From: a virus
IMG/VR virus record: IMGVR_UViG_3300040960_000812
Location: 1-20,210 of that record
DNA length: 20,210 nt
Direction: 5' to 3' (one strand)
A program made the position numbers and the translations under genes. This document shows positions 7,032 to 12,698 of this stretch, one piece after another. The notes beneath the pieces are model-generated. The model ran no database searches, was not told the origin of the DNA, and saw only the letters and a program-made list of their open reading frames with translations. How positions within the stretch are numbered: position 1 is the first letter of the stretch; each line of letters begins with the position of its first letter.

Positions 7032-7061
7032 TTGACTTGTATATACGGCCTGCCTTAGTCT
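7032..7061 (+). promoter_or_regulatory. Candidate sigma70-type promoter for the plus-strand RHH operon
   Basis: TTGACT (7032-7037) is separated by 18 bases from TAGTCT (7056-7061), a -35/-10 pair of moderate quality. It lies 31 bases upstream of the ATG at 7092, which has GGGAG five bases before it. The spacer and the -10 both overlap the operator-like repeats. A promoter for the leftward C5 methyltransferase should lie in the same 92-base gap but no convincing hexamers were found for it. Confidence 0.45.
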
Positions 7062-7073
7062 GTATATACAGAC
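7038..7073. promoter_or_regulatory. Paired operator-like sites around TGTATATAC
   Basis: GTCTGTATATACAGAC (7058-7073) is a perfect 16-bp palindrome. The core TGTATATAC recurs in the same orientation at 7038-7046, 23 bp away or about two helical turns. The AT-rich sites stand out against G+C-rich surroundings and sit between divergent genes, overlapping the candidate -10 and the spacer of the plus-strand promoter. The ribbon-helix-helix protein encoded just downstream is the natural candidate to bind here. Confidence 0.65.
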
Positions 7074-7091
7074 ACCAACACGGGAGACACC

Positions 7092-7412
7092 ATGACAACC
7101 ATCAACTTCGACACTCTTGTTGCACTTATCAAAGATCGAGGAATGCCTGCTCAAATTGAGCAAACTGGAGGTGGCTGCGCCACCATTTACGTTGGAACAC
7201 CTGGCGCAGATGGTCTTTTCCAGGCTGTCGCTGGCCCAGGCTGGTTTGAGGGTCCAGGTTGGACCAACGGCCGCGGCACTTTTGAGGAGTTTTGCTGGGG
7301 TCTTGACGACTTTGGTGGCGAAACCGACCCGCACTACGAAAGAACGCCAAGGCCTTTGGCTGATATTGCCGACGACATCGTTGCGCTTGCCCGGCAGGTG
7401 TCTAATGCCTGA
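7092..7412 (+). CDS. Conserved phage hypothetical protein (106 aa)
   Basis: First gene of a two-gene plus-strand operon. The N-terminus (MTTINFDTLVALIKDRG) looks helical and is followed by IEQTGGGCATIYVG and AVAGPGWFEGPGW, a glycine- and aromatic-rich beta region, then acidic WGLDDFGGE and a C-terminal helix. I recall small actinophage proteins sharing the TGGGxATIYxG and AGPG motifs, without known function. The start ATG has GGGAG upstream and the gene overlaps the RHH gene by eight bases. Co-transcription with a small regulator raises the possibility of a regulator/partner pair, but nothing in the sequence marks it as a toxin. Confidence 0.8.
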   Translation: MTTINFDTLVALIKDRGMPAQIEQTGGGCATIYVGTPGADGLFQAVAGPGWFEGPGWTNGRGTFEEFCWGLDDFGGETDPHYERTPRPLADIADDIVALARQVSNA

Positions 7413-7536
7413 CACCCCACGCGCCATCCGCATCCCTGACGACCTATGGCAGGCAGCCTTGGATAAGGCACACGCCAACGGCGACACACTTTCCGACATC
7501 GTGCGACGCGCCCTGGAGCGGTACGTCAAGCGCTGA
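7405..7536 (+). CDS. Ribbon-helix-helix (Arc/CopG-type) DNA-binding protein (43 aa)
   Basis: A 43-residue protein with the complete ribbon-helix-helix pattern: strand RAIRIPD (6-12), helix A DLWQAALDKAHANG (13-26) and helix B TLSDIVRRALERYVKR (28-43). Such proteins dimerise and bind palindromic or tandem operator halves through the strand. The start ATG lies inside the upstream gene (eight-base overlap) after GCAGGTG, so the two are coupled. The gene is missed by 60-codon cut-offs. It probably represses its own operon, and possibly the divergent C5 methyltransferase, through the palindrome at 7058-7073; that link is inference. It ends four bases before a convergent gene. Confidence 0.82.
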   Translation: MPDTPRAIRIPDDLWQAALDKAHANGDTLSDIVRRALERYVKR

Positions 7537-7540
7537 CCCA

Positions 7541-7768
7541 TCACTTGATCGCCTCCAAGAGCGCCTGCCTATGTGCGGGCGCTTCTTGGTCGGTGCCGTA
7601 CAGCGCAAACCACAGGTAGGCCTGGCGTCGTAACTCGCCGCCGCCGTCTGCTTCATGCCAGGCCTCATTGAGTTGACCCATGACGTGGGTGAGTCGTCGC
7701 TGCCATTGCGCCTTGGCGCGGGCGTCCATCACCTTCAACTCGTCAGCGGTCGGGATAACGATGGGCAT
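7541..7768 (-). CDS. Small hypothetical protein (75 aa)
   Basis: Last gene of a four-gene minus-strand operon. The start is taken as ATG 7768 (MPIVIPTADELKV), which shares its A with the upstream stop (TGATG); a longer frame to 7891 would overlap the upstream gene and carries an unlikely Arg/Pro-rich extension. The protein is mostly helical by eye, with charged KVMDARAKAQWQRRLTHVMGQ (21 residues at about 11-31; key features are alternating basic and hydrophobic positions) and a C-terminal YLWFALYGTD. No family is recognised. Confidence 0.65.
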   Translation of the reverse strand: MPIVIPTADELKVMDARAKAQWQRRLTHVMGQLNEAWHEADGGGELRRQAYLWFALYGTDQEAPAHRQALLEAIK

Positions 7769-7947
7769 CAGAACTCCGACCCAGGCACCATGTTCTGGTG
7801 CCCAAAGGCGAGGAGGTCGGCTTGGTGTTCTTGGTCGCTGTGCGCGTAGCAGAACAAGCGCTCCACCTGGCGGTCGTCCACCTTCACCCACCAGTAGGCG
7901 GTGGCCTCGCGGTCACAGTCGTCTAGTTGGCATTGCACGATGCTCAT
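7768..7947 (-). CDS. Small protein with zinc-finger-like Cys/His pattern (59 aa)
   Basis: Start is ATG 7947, in an ATGA overlap with the transglycosylase stop; a longer frame from 8049 is rejected for overlap. The short product carries CQLDDC (Cys 6 and 11), then CYAH (Cys 33, His 36), a C-x4-C...C-x2-H arrangement that could bind one zinc ion, around a strand TAYWWVKVDD. The spacing is like small treble-clef or zinc-ribbon phage proteins that I recall with C....C.R.A......V.....LFC..H. Its function is unknown. Confidence 0.7.
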   Translation of the reverse strand: MSIVQCQLDDCDREATAYWWVKVDDRQVERLFCYAHSDQEHQADLLAFGHQNMVPGSEF

Positions 7948-8390
7948 GACCAGCAGCTCGTTCCCGGCACGGTGTGCCGCCAGTGGCCTCGACCATCGCC
8001 GCCGTCCCAGACAACCCAGAAGGCAAAGTCCTGCCAGAACGGTGCCCACTGGTTCATGGAGTGGCTCCGCAGCCGCTTGCCGATAGCGCGGGCTTGCTTC
8101 TTGGGAGTGCCGGTGGCGATCAACTCGCGCTGGATCATCCAGCCAGCGCCCACCGCCAACTCAGGGCTGAATTGGTAGGCCCCTCGATACCTGCCGGTGC
8201 GCGACACAGCGCGGTAATCGTTCTTGGATTCTCGCTGGCGCACGCATAGCCGCTTGGCGTTGTCGCGCTTGACGTAGTGCCGGCCCTGGTACAGCGAGAT
8301 GGGGCTGTCATGGGTCTTGGGGCCAACCTGGATGGGGTCTACCTCTGGCCCAGCCGCCATCACCAGCGCCAGCGCTGCCTCAGCAATCAT
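7944..8390 (-). CDS. Rpf/lysozyme-like transglycosylase (148 aa)
   Basis: The core CVRQRESKNDYRAVS (49-63) followed by GRYRGAYQFS (66-75) is the signature of resuscitation-promoting-factor-like and related actinobacterial transglycosylases, with E54 the likely catalytic acid cleaving the peptidoglycan glycan strand. FWQDFAFWVVWDGGDGRGHW (118-137) fits the C-terminal part of the domain. C49 and C146 could form a disulfide, which would suit an extracytoplasmic site. The N-terminus has a short hydrophobic stretch (AALALVMAAG) that is a weak export signal at best. It is coupled by ATGA to a one-helix membrane protein upstream. It could act in lysis, in superinfection or host wall remodelling, or as a prophage-expressed host-benefit enzyme. 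Confidence 0.78.
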   Translation of the reverse strand: MIAEAALALVMAAGPEVDPIQVGPKTHDSPISLYQGRHYVKRDNAKRLCVRQRESKNDYRAVSRTGRYRGAYQFSPELAVGAGWMIQRELIATGTPKKQARAIGKRLRSHSMNQWAPFWQDFAFWVVWDGGDGRGHWRHTVPGTSCWS

Positions 8391-8563
8391 CGGGCTACCC
8401 GCTGGGCGTCGTAGGCCATTGCGGCCTCACGGCGAGCCTGGCGCTCCATGGCGATCAGGCGGCGGGAATACAGGTGCTGGCGCTGCCGGTGCAGCCGTGA
8501 GCAGGTAGCCCACGCCACCCACCAAGTGAGGCCTGTCCAGGCACCTAGAATCAGGATCTCCAT
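8387..8563 (-). CDS. Small single-helix membrane protein (58 aa), holin-like candidate
   Basis: This 58-codon gene starts at ATG 8563 after a very strong ribosome site (AAGGAGGGG) and ends in an ATGA overlap with the transglycosylase. Residues 3-20 (ILILGAWTGLTWWVAWAT) form one Trp-rich membrane segment; the rest is strongly basic and helical (RLHRQRQ, RRLIAMERQARR). One membrane segment with a charged tail, placed directly before a wall hydrolase, fits a small holin, pinholin or membrane anchor. No family is recognised, and a separate r1t-type holin exists at 11891-12115, so function stays open. Confidence 0.75.
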   Translation of the reverse strand: MEILILGAWTGLTWWVAWATCSRLHRQRQHLYSRRLIAMERQARREAAMAYDAQRVAR

Positions 8564-8631
8564 GCTTCCCCTCCTTGGGTCGGCCTGGGGGCCGGGTTTA
8601 CGCAGGACTCCGACCCCCAGGCACGAAAAGA

Positions 8632-8668
8632 CCCCCCAGGCGTCGCGGGGGGCACGACGCCTGAGGGG
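8632..8668 (-). terminator. Hairpin, probable leftward terminator
   Basis: Arms 8632-8645 and 8655-8668 pair over 14 positions with one mismatch around a 9-base loop. Read leftward, the stem is followed by TCTTTTC, a fair U-tract; read rightward there is none. It would stop leftward transcripts before the membrane protein/transglycosylase operon. Confidence 0.5.
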
Positions 8669-8777
8669 AGATTGAGTGCGCGAACCTGACGATCCGCTGA
8701 CAGATGCAGAAAGACATTTGGCTTCCGCACCTGGTTGCGCTTACTGTGTTGCATGACAGGCCCCCTCGCCTGTTCTG

Positions 8778-8831
8778 GGCTTAGCGGGGGGCGGTGCGTT
8801 TCTTATCGAAAACGCATCTACCCGCTAAGCC
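8778..8831. repeat. Nested inverted repeat upstream of integrase
   Basis: GGCTTAGCGGG (8778-8788) pairs perfectly with CCCGCTAAGCC (8821-8831). Inside it TGCGTTT (8795-8801) pairs with AAACGCA (8810-8816) around an 8-base loop. The two-tier structure lies 72 bases before the integrase start. It may be an integrase or excisionase binding site, an RNA structure in the integrase leader, or part of attP. Confidence 0.6.
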
Positions 8832-8903
8832 TCGCCGTTTGGTTGTAGGGAATGGCCTGGTTTTGACTGGTCAGACCCCGCTGCCTTCTGGAAAGGTGGC
8901 ACC

Positions 8904-9719
8904 ATGTTTACCAACGGGGAAGTAGAAAAGAAAACGCAACACGCCGTCTGCGACATAATTGCGACATACGCAGTCTGGCTCCAAGCCCAGGGCTATGACC
9001 TGGACACCATCGCAGGCAAGGTGCGGCTGCTCAATCGGCTGCCCGCACCCCTGGAAACCGTCAGCGCTGACGATGTGCTGGCACTTATCGGTCAAGCAAC
9101 CAAGAACAGCAGCAAGCGCATTTATCTCAACAACCTGCGTCTAGCGTTCAAGGATCTCAAGAACCTGGGGCTTGTGCACCATGACCCCACGTTGGGGTTA
9201 CGCACTCCCCCAACTCAGCGCGGCAAGCCTCGACCGATACCAGTGGACGAGCTGGCGGTGCTGTTGACCATGCGCGAGCGCGAACGAGCCTGGACGATCC
9301 TGGGCTGGCGGGCAGGGCTACGAGCGGTGGAGGTCACCCGCGTGGAAGCCGAGCACCTTGAGCGCGGCGTGCACGGCTGGCAGTTACGCATCCCGCGTGG
9401 CAAGAACGACAAAGACGCCACGATCCCTGCACACCCTCAAGTGGTGGAGGTGCTGCGCAATGTCCACAGTGACGGGCCGCTGTGGCCGTTCCATTCTCGG
9501 TACATCTCGCGCAAGTGGCGAGAGATGGCTGAGGGCGTAGGCGTCACGGGCAGGCGGTTTCATGACCTGCGGCACACTTTTGCCACAAACGCCTACAAGG
9601 CCAGCGGCAATGATCTACTGGTGACTAAGGAGTTATGCCGGCACGCCTCGGTGCAGTCCACACAGATTTACGCTGGCATTGAGGATGAGCGGCCTTTTGA
9701 GGTTGTGGCTGGCCTGTAA
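8904..9719 (+). CDS. int: Tyrosine integrase (271 aa)
   Basis: A site-specific tyrosine recombinase. Residues 11-100 form the SAM-like core-binding domain; the catalytic domain follows. Catalytic residues can be placed: R140 in GWRAGLRAVEV, K167 or K170 in PRGKNDKDA, H220 and R223 in FHDLRHTFAT, H247 in LCRHAS, and nucleophile Y256 in QIYAG. The length is short, lacking an obvious N-terminal arm-binding domain, closer to XerC/D-like enzymes than to lambda Int. Start ATG 8904 follows GGAAAGGTGG. It is the only large plus-strand gene and is followed by a terminator. It indicates integration of the phage; neither attP nor an excisionase was identified. Confidence 0.93.
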   Translation: MFTNGEVEKKTQHAVCDIIATYAVWLQAQGYDLDTIAGKVRLLNRLPAPLETVSADDVLALIGQATKNSSKRIYLNNLRLAFKDLKNLGLVHHDPTLGLRTPPTQRGKPRPIPVDELAVLLTMRERERAWTILGWRAGLRAVEVTRVEAEHLERGVHGWQLRIPRGKNDKDATIPAHPQVVEVLRNVHSDGPLWPFHSRYISRKWREMAEGVGVTGRRFHDLRHTFATNAYKASGNDLLVTKELCRHASVQSTQIYAGIEDERPFEVVAGL

Positions 9720-9729
9720 AAAGGAGGTG

Positions 9730-9769
9730 GCCCCCGACTGCTCGGTGAGGCAGGCGAGCAGCCGGGGGC
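9730..9769. terminator. Strong hairpin between convergent genes
   Basis: Arms 9730-9744 and 9755-9769 pair over 15 positions with one mismatch and a 10-base loop. It lies ten bases after the integrase stop and fifteen before the end of the convergent gene. There is no U-tract on the plus side, so efficiency is uncertain, but position and stem strength suit an integrase terminator. Confidence 0.65.
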
Positions 9770-9784
9770 TGGGGGGAGGGACGA

Positions 9785-10018
9785 TCAGGGGGCTTCTTCC
9801 TCAAACCACTCAGGGTCAACCTCAACAAGGTTGCGCTCAGGGTCGAGTTCTAGGTGGGCGGTGAAGCCCAAGGCTTGCTTAGTGTCGGCTTCTTCCTCGC
9901 CGGTCATCGCCACGGCAATGGAGGCGCACTTGACGATGAAGCCAGAGATTTGCCGAGGTGTGAGGGTGACGCCTTCTAGGGCTAGCTCAACATCGCCCAC
10001 CGTCACCTTGACCTTCAT
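9785..10018 (-). CDS. Small acidic hypothetical protein (77 aa)
   Basis: An acidic protein beginning MKVKVTVGDVELALEGVTLT, with a middle helix (PRQISGFIVKCASIAVAM) and a very acidic end (EVDPEWFEEEAP). Alternating hydrophobic residues suggest a short beta-hairpin followed by a helix. Start ATG overlaps the upstream stop (ATGA). It is the last gene of the lysis/exonuclease operon, facing the integrase. No family is recognised; small acidic phage proteins of this type include DNA mimics and anti-defence factors, but nothing specific supports that here. Confidence 0.7.
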   Translation of the reverse strand: MKVKVTVGDVELALEGVTLTPRQISGFIVKCASIAVAMTGEEEADTKQALGFTAHLELDPERNLVEVDPEWFEEEAP

Positions 10019-10275
10019 GGCCGGGCTGAGGCTTCAGCCAGCAGGGTGTAGGCGATGGCGTCGAGGTAGTGATCACGGTCGTAAGCCGAGCGGCTGCGGG
10101 CTTGCTTGACCATCACCATCATCTGCGCAACATCGGTGGGGTGAATGTCCTTGCCCAAGTAGCCGGTCCACATCTGCGCAATGCGCGCCAGGGTGTCGGC
10201 AGGGTTGCCGTGCGTTCGCATCCGGTCGCCGTGCATGGTCGCTACTGCGTCGGATGCAAGCGCAGGGTCAATCAC
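10015..10275 (-). CDS. DUF6378-like phage protein (86 aa)
   Basis: The sequence HGNPADTLARIAQMWTGYLG (21-40 or so), then HPTDVAQMMVMVKQARS and RDHYLDAIAYTLLAEA, matches what I remember of DUF6378, a small all-helical phage protein family of unknown function (HGDxxxNxxRIAxxWxxYLG, DVAxMMxxxKxAR, DxxxDxAGYxxL). GTG start at 10275 follows a strong AAGGAGG. It overlaps the next gene by ATGA. The pattern of conserved His, Asp and Lys/Arg hints at a nucleotide-related role, but this is not established. Confidence 0.75.
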   Translation of the reverse strand: MIDPALASDAVATMHGDRMRTHGNPADTLARIAQMWTGYLGKDIHPTDVAQMMVMVKQARSRSAYDRDHYLDAIAYTLLAEASARP

Positions 10276-10292
10276 TGGGCCTCCTTAGTGGG

Positions 10293-11051
10293 TCATGCTC
10301 GACGGGTGGTGCCGTCTGTCATCACGCGGTTGAAGGCACCGCACTCACATGCCAGCCGCAGATAGGCAGCGGTCTTGGTGCGGGCGATGCCGTGCGGTGT
10401 CAAGGTGCGAGCGCCACAGGAATAGCAGCCGGCCAGGTCGCCGGTGAATAAGCCAGCGTGCGGCAGGCGCAACCACGGTTGCAGGTAGGTCAGAAGGTTC
10501 TCAGTGATTTGCACGTCGCTGCGGCAATAGTGGGCCATGACGTCCCAGGCTTTGGGGTCACCCGCCAGCACGCCCTTCCAGGTGTCAAAGCCACCAGGGT
10601 CTTGCTTGGCCTCCAACCCCAAGGAGTCCAGCACTGCGCCGAGTTTGTTGGACATAAACCGAAAGTGCTTGCGCACCTCTGTCAGCAAGTCCACGTCTAT
10701 CCACGGGCTGGGCGGCCCGTAACCAAGTTCGACCATCTCGCGGTGCAAATGAGGGATGTCAAACCGGACGTGGTTGTAGCCAACCACCACATCAGCTTCA
10801 TCGAGCAGCTGCCAGGCAGCCTCCACCATGGCTTGTCTACCGTTGCGCTCGTCAAAGAATAGCACCTGCTTGTCGTGCTGCCACTTGGCGGCAAAGCACA
10901 GCGTGCGTGACGGCTCAATGATCTGGTTGGGGGAGATGTAATCGGGCTTGAGTGAAAAGACAAACACGCTCGCCGGCGATGTCTCAATGTCCAGAGTCAA
11001 GACCTTGGCTGGCTTGGGTTGTAGTTCTTCCAACCTACTTTGCAGGCTCAC
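10293..11051 (-). CDS. DnaQ-like 3'-5' exonuclease with C-terminal zinc-ribbon (252 aa)
   Basis: A DEDD-superfamily exonuclease like the proofreading domain of family B polymerases. Exo I LTLDIETSP (18-26; D21, E23), Exo II GYNHVRFDIPHL (91-102; D98) and Exo III HYCRSDVQITENL (174-186; D179 with Tyr 175, DEDDy-type) are all intact. The last 60 residues hold CYSC (209-212) and CEC (235-237), which look like a zinc ribbon. GTG 11051 is taken as start, with AAAGGGG upstream; the longer frame to 11162 overlaps the previous gene and has a non-protein-like N-terminus. No polymerase domain is attached. It may trim DNA ends or act in recombination. Confidence 0.85.
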   Translation of the reverse strand: MSLQSRLEELQPKPAKVLTLDIETSPASVFVFSLKPDYISPNQIIEPSRTLCFAAKWQHDKQVLFFDERNGRQAMVEAAWQLLDEADVVVGYNHVRFDIPHLHREMVELGYGPPSPWIDVDLLTEVRKHFRFMSNKLGAVLDSLGLEAKQDPGGFDTWKGVLAGDPKAWDVMAHYCRSDVQITENLLTYLQPWLRLPHAGLFTGDLAGCYSCGARTLTPHGIARTKTAAYLRLACECGAFNRVMTDGTTRRA

Positions 11052-11292
11052 AGTTGCACGCCCCTTTGCGGTGGATCTCAACCGTCTTGTTGTGGACGTC
11101 GTAACCTTCAGCGCGCAACGCCTCACCAATGTCGGTGCTGGCGATGCGGTCAGGATTGCCAATCTCCGTGATTAGGGCAGCATTCAAGGCTGCGCGCTCA
11201 GCGTCTGATAATTGCTCCAGCACCCAACCAAGACGGCAGCTCGTACCTCGACTACGACGAGGTGCCTGGTCCAACCGATCAGCAAGGGTCAC
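11035..11292 (-). CDS. Small helix-turn-helix-like protein (85 aa)
   Basis: The pattern GTSCRLGWVLEQL, then DAERAALNAAL, TDIGEALRAEGYDVHNKTVEIHRKGACNC (from about residue 54; split here as TDIGEALRAEGYDV and HNKTVEIHRKGACNC) resembles a small actinophage family ending in HRRGxCxC that is often described as helix-turn-helix DNA-binding. The IGEALRAEGYDVHNKTVEIH segment would be the HTH. GTG start overlaps the amidase stop (GTGA) and the gene overlaps the exonuclease start by 17 bases. Regulation of late genes is possible; this is inference. Confidence 0.65.
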   Translation of the reverse strand: MTLADRLDQAPRRSRGTSCRLGWVLEQLSDAERAALNAALITEIGNPDRIASTDIGEALRAEGYDVHNKTVEIHRKGACNCEPAK

Positions 11293-11891
11293 TTGTAACG
11301 CGCCGCCCAGCGTCGTAGTGCCAGCAGCGTGTAGCGGCTGTCAATCTTGCGGTTGGGTGCCCATGTCTTGTGGTTAGGCAAGCGCCGATAGAAGCCTTTC
11401 CAGCCAGCAGCGTCCTTGCAGGCGTTGGCGAGCTTGCCCAGCGATACCTTCTGCGCCTTGGTGAAGTCGCGCTTGAGGCCTTTGCTAACGACCTCGACGC
11501 CCAGCATGTAGTCGTTGCCAAGGTTGTCATTGATGCCCAGGCGGTCGTAGGGCTTGACTCCCTTGAACGATCCCCTACCCGCGTGCCACACCGGCCAGGC
11601 TGAGTGCACGTACACCGTGCCATCGCGGTCCAGAGTGAAGTTGGCGGCTGGCACCTTGTAGTGGTTCTGCACAAAGTTGACGATGCCGGCGTTGGCACCC
11701 TTGCGGTTGCCAGGGTGGTTGGGGTCACGGCTGGATGTTGCAGCGCCAGCGGTGTGATGGACCATCAGCGCCACGGGCACGCCCTTACGCGGCCAGGGCT
11801 TGCGGCGCACCTTGTCCCAGTCGTCAATGAACACAACCTTGTCGCCCAGGCGTTGACGCAAGGCGACTTCCAAAGTCTTAGCCCACGACAT
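11289..11891 (-). CDS. Endolysin: N-acetylmuramoyl-L-alanine amidase, amidase_2 fold (200 aa)
   Basis: A zinc amidase that cuts the bond between muramic acid and the peptide stem. Zinc and catalytic positions can be placed: MVHHTAG (43-49; His 45), PVWHAGRG (100-107), GVEVVSKG (131-138; Glu 133) and NHKTWAPNRKID (173-184; His 174 and Asp 184). The domain covers nearly all 200 residues; no separate cell-wall-binding domain is present. Its ATG overlaps the holin stop (TAATG), giving the usual holin-endolysin order. No signal peptide is seen, so release should depend on the holin. Confidence 0.92.
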   Translation of the reverse strand: MSWAKTLEVALRQRLGDKVVFIDDWDKVRRKPWPRKGVPVALMVHHTAGAATSSRDPNHPGNRKGANAGIVNFVQNHYKVPAANFTLDRDGTVYVHSAWPVWHAGRGSFKGVKPYDRLGINDNLGNDYMLGVEVVSKGLKRDFTKAQKVSLGKLANACKDAAGWKGFYRRLPNHKTWAPNRKIDSRYTLLALRRWAARYK

Positions 11892-12115
11892 TAGTCAACC
11901 TTCACGGCGCTCGGGTTCTCAGGATCATTGACACCGCTGGACACCAGCGAGGTCAGAACCGAGGCAAGAGCTGCAATGGCAGTGACCGAGGCGAACTGCT
12001 GCCAGTCAACATCAAGCACGCCGGTCTGGCCAACGACCCAGAAACTTAGGGCGACCTGTGCCCAAGTTTTGACGGCCCGCTCGGCGGTTTGCTTCCAAAA
12101 GGACAGGGACCACAT
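11891..12115 (-). CDS. Holin, r1t-like (74 aa)
   Basis: The N-terminus SFWKQTAERAVKTWAQVAL and VLDVDWQQFASVTAIAALASVLTSL match the phage r1t-type holin family common in phages of Gram-positive bacteria. Two membrane segments are visible (about 18-36 and 44-62), and the tail is acidic (NDPENPSAVKVD). ATG 12115 is preceded by GGAGGTAGAT. It forms membrane pores that let the amidase reach the wall. It sits just after a strong terminator, so expression needs read-through or a promoter that was not identified. Confidence 0.88.
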   Translation of the reverse strand: MWSLSFWKQTAERAVKTWAQVALSFWVVGQTGVLDVDWQQFASVTAIAALASVLTSLVSSGVNDPENPSAVKVD

Positions 12116-12146
12116 ATCTACCTCCGCAGGTTGTTGGGCATAACAA

Positions 12147-12170
12147 AAGCCCCCACGGTTGTGGGGGCTT
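12147..12170 (-). terminator. Intrinsic terminator after the tail module
   Basis: AAGCCCCCAC (12147-12156) and GTGGGGGCTT (12161-12170) form a perfect 10-bp stem with a GGTT tetraloop. Read leftward it is followed by TTTTGTTA. This is a textbook intrinsic terminator for leftward transcription, placed between the structural genes and the holin. Confidence 0.85.
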
Positions 12171-12184
12171 GGGGCTAGTTCGGA

Positions 12185-12412
12185 TTAGCGTTGATCCATG
12201 TGCCACTCGATGTGATCATCAACCTTGCCGCGTATCTCGCGCACGTCTTTCTCAATGCGGTTGAGACTGTCACGGGTTGAACTGCCACCGTTAGGCCTGA
12301 ACTCCCGTTGCATCGCCACTTGAGCACGAATCAACCAAACGATGCCAGCCAGCAACGCCGTCAAGATACTGATGCAGGCGACGACAATGCCGACGATCTC
12401 TGCCGGGTTCAC
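12185..12412 (-). CDS. Membrane protein with coiled coil, DUF2746-like (75 aa)
   Basis: One membrane segment (IVGIVVACISILTALLAGIVWLI, about residues 6-28; shown by unbroken hydrophobicity) is followed by RPNGGSSTRDSLNRIE, a motif I associate with phage DUF2746-type membrane proteins, and a predicted coiled coil (DVREIRGKVDDHIEWH). GTG start overlaps the upstream stop (GTGA). Such proteins often sit next to holin genes and may be a second holin, an antiholin or a spanin-like factor. Here the terminator separates it from the holin, so it belongs to the tail transcript. Confidence 0.8.
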   Translation of the reverse strand: MNPAEIVGIVVACISILTALLAGIVWLIRAQVAMQREFRPNGGSSTRDSLNRIEKDVREIRGKVDDHIEWHMDQR

Positions 12413-12666
12413 GTTGCCGGGGTTTCTTCCTCAGCCGGTGGCTCAGGTGCAACGAACTCGTCCAACTCAGCGTCATAACGGTAACCGATACCGGCGTACC
12501 TGCCGCGAATGTTGCCGTTGTAACTCGTGCGAATCCACTCACCGTGCAAACCGATGCCGTGGATGTACGCCTCAACCGCTGCGTCGTTCTCGTCACCACC
12601 AAGATCATCAGGAACGACGATCACTTCACGGACGATGCCGTCCTCGATGCGTGCCGCGTGTGCCAT
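12409..12666 (-). CDS. Aquatic-phage conserved protein, SYNGN/YAGIGY type (85 aa)
   Basis: The segment GEWIRTSYNGNIRGRYAGIGY followed by YDAELDEFVAP (split: EWIRTSYNGN and IRGRYAGIGYRYD) is a very recognisable signature of small proteins found in marine and freshwater phages, usually near tail-fibre genes or structural module ends. The N-terminus MAHAARIEDGIVREVIVV is also typical. The tail is acidic and proline-rich (PEPPAEEETPAT). Role unknown; a structural or adhesin-associated function is the usual guess. ATG 12666 follows GGAGGTCAGAACTA. Confidence 0.82.
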   Translation of the reverse strand: MAHAARIEDGIVREVIVVPDDLGGDENDAAVEAYIHGIGLHGEWIRTSYNGNIRGRYAGIGYRYDAELDEFVAPEPPAEEETPAT

Positions 12667-12698
12667 TAGTTCTGACCTCCGTCTAGTTGGTTACTCAT

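Larger units (their letters stand above)
8564..8903. other. 340-base intergenic region upstream of integrase
   Basis: No gene is seen here. The stretch holds an inverted repeat GCCTGGGGG/CCCCCAGGC (8583-8591 and 8614-8622), a 14-bp-stem hairpin (8632-8668) and a nested inverted repeat (8778-8831). The word GACCCCCAGGC recurs nearly exactly at 8612-8622 and 8630-8641. A weak plus-strand promoter candidate for integrase is TTGGCT (8718-8723), 18 bases, TACTGT (8742-8747). Position beside the integrase makes it the best place for attP, but no attachment core can be named from one window. Confidence 0.6.

Noticed and set aside
7092-7536. Toxin-antitoxin pair
   Set aside because: The RHH protein could serve as an antitoxin, but it is short, lacks a toxin-binding C-terminal extension, and the 106-aa partner shows no toxin-family motif.
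8564-8903. tRNA gene or tRNA-derived attP
   Set aside because: The nested stems do not form a cloverleaf and no T-loop GGTTCRANYCC-like box is present.
11052-11162. N-terminal extension of the DnaQ-like exonuclease
   Set aside because: It lies within the HTH-like gene and reads as a Thr/Arg-rich shadow; GTG 11051 has AAAGGGG upstream.
12666-12698. 10-codon frame MSNQLDGGQN between the fibre and SYNGN genes
   Set aside because: It ends in a neat TAATG overlap but is too short to support; it contains the ribosome site of the next gene, which is explanation enough.
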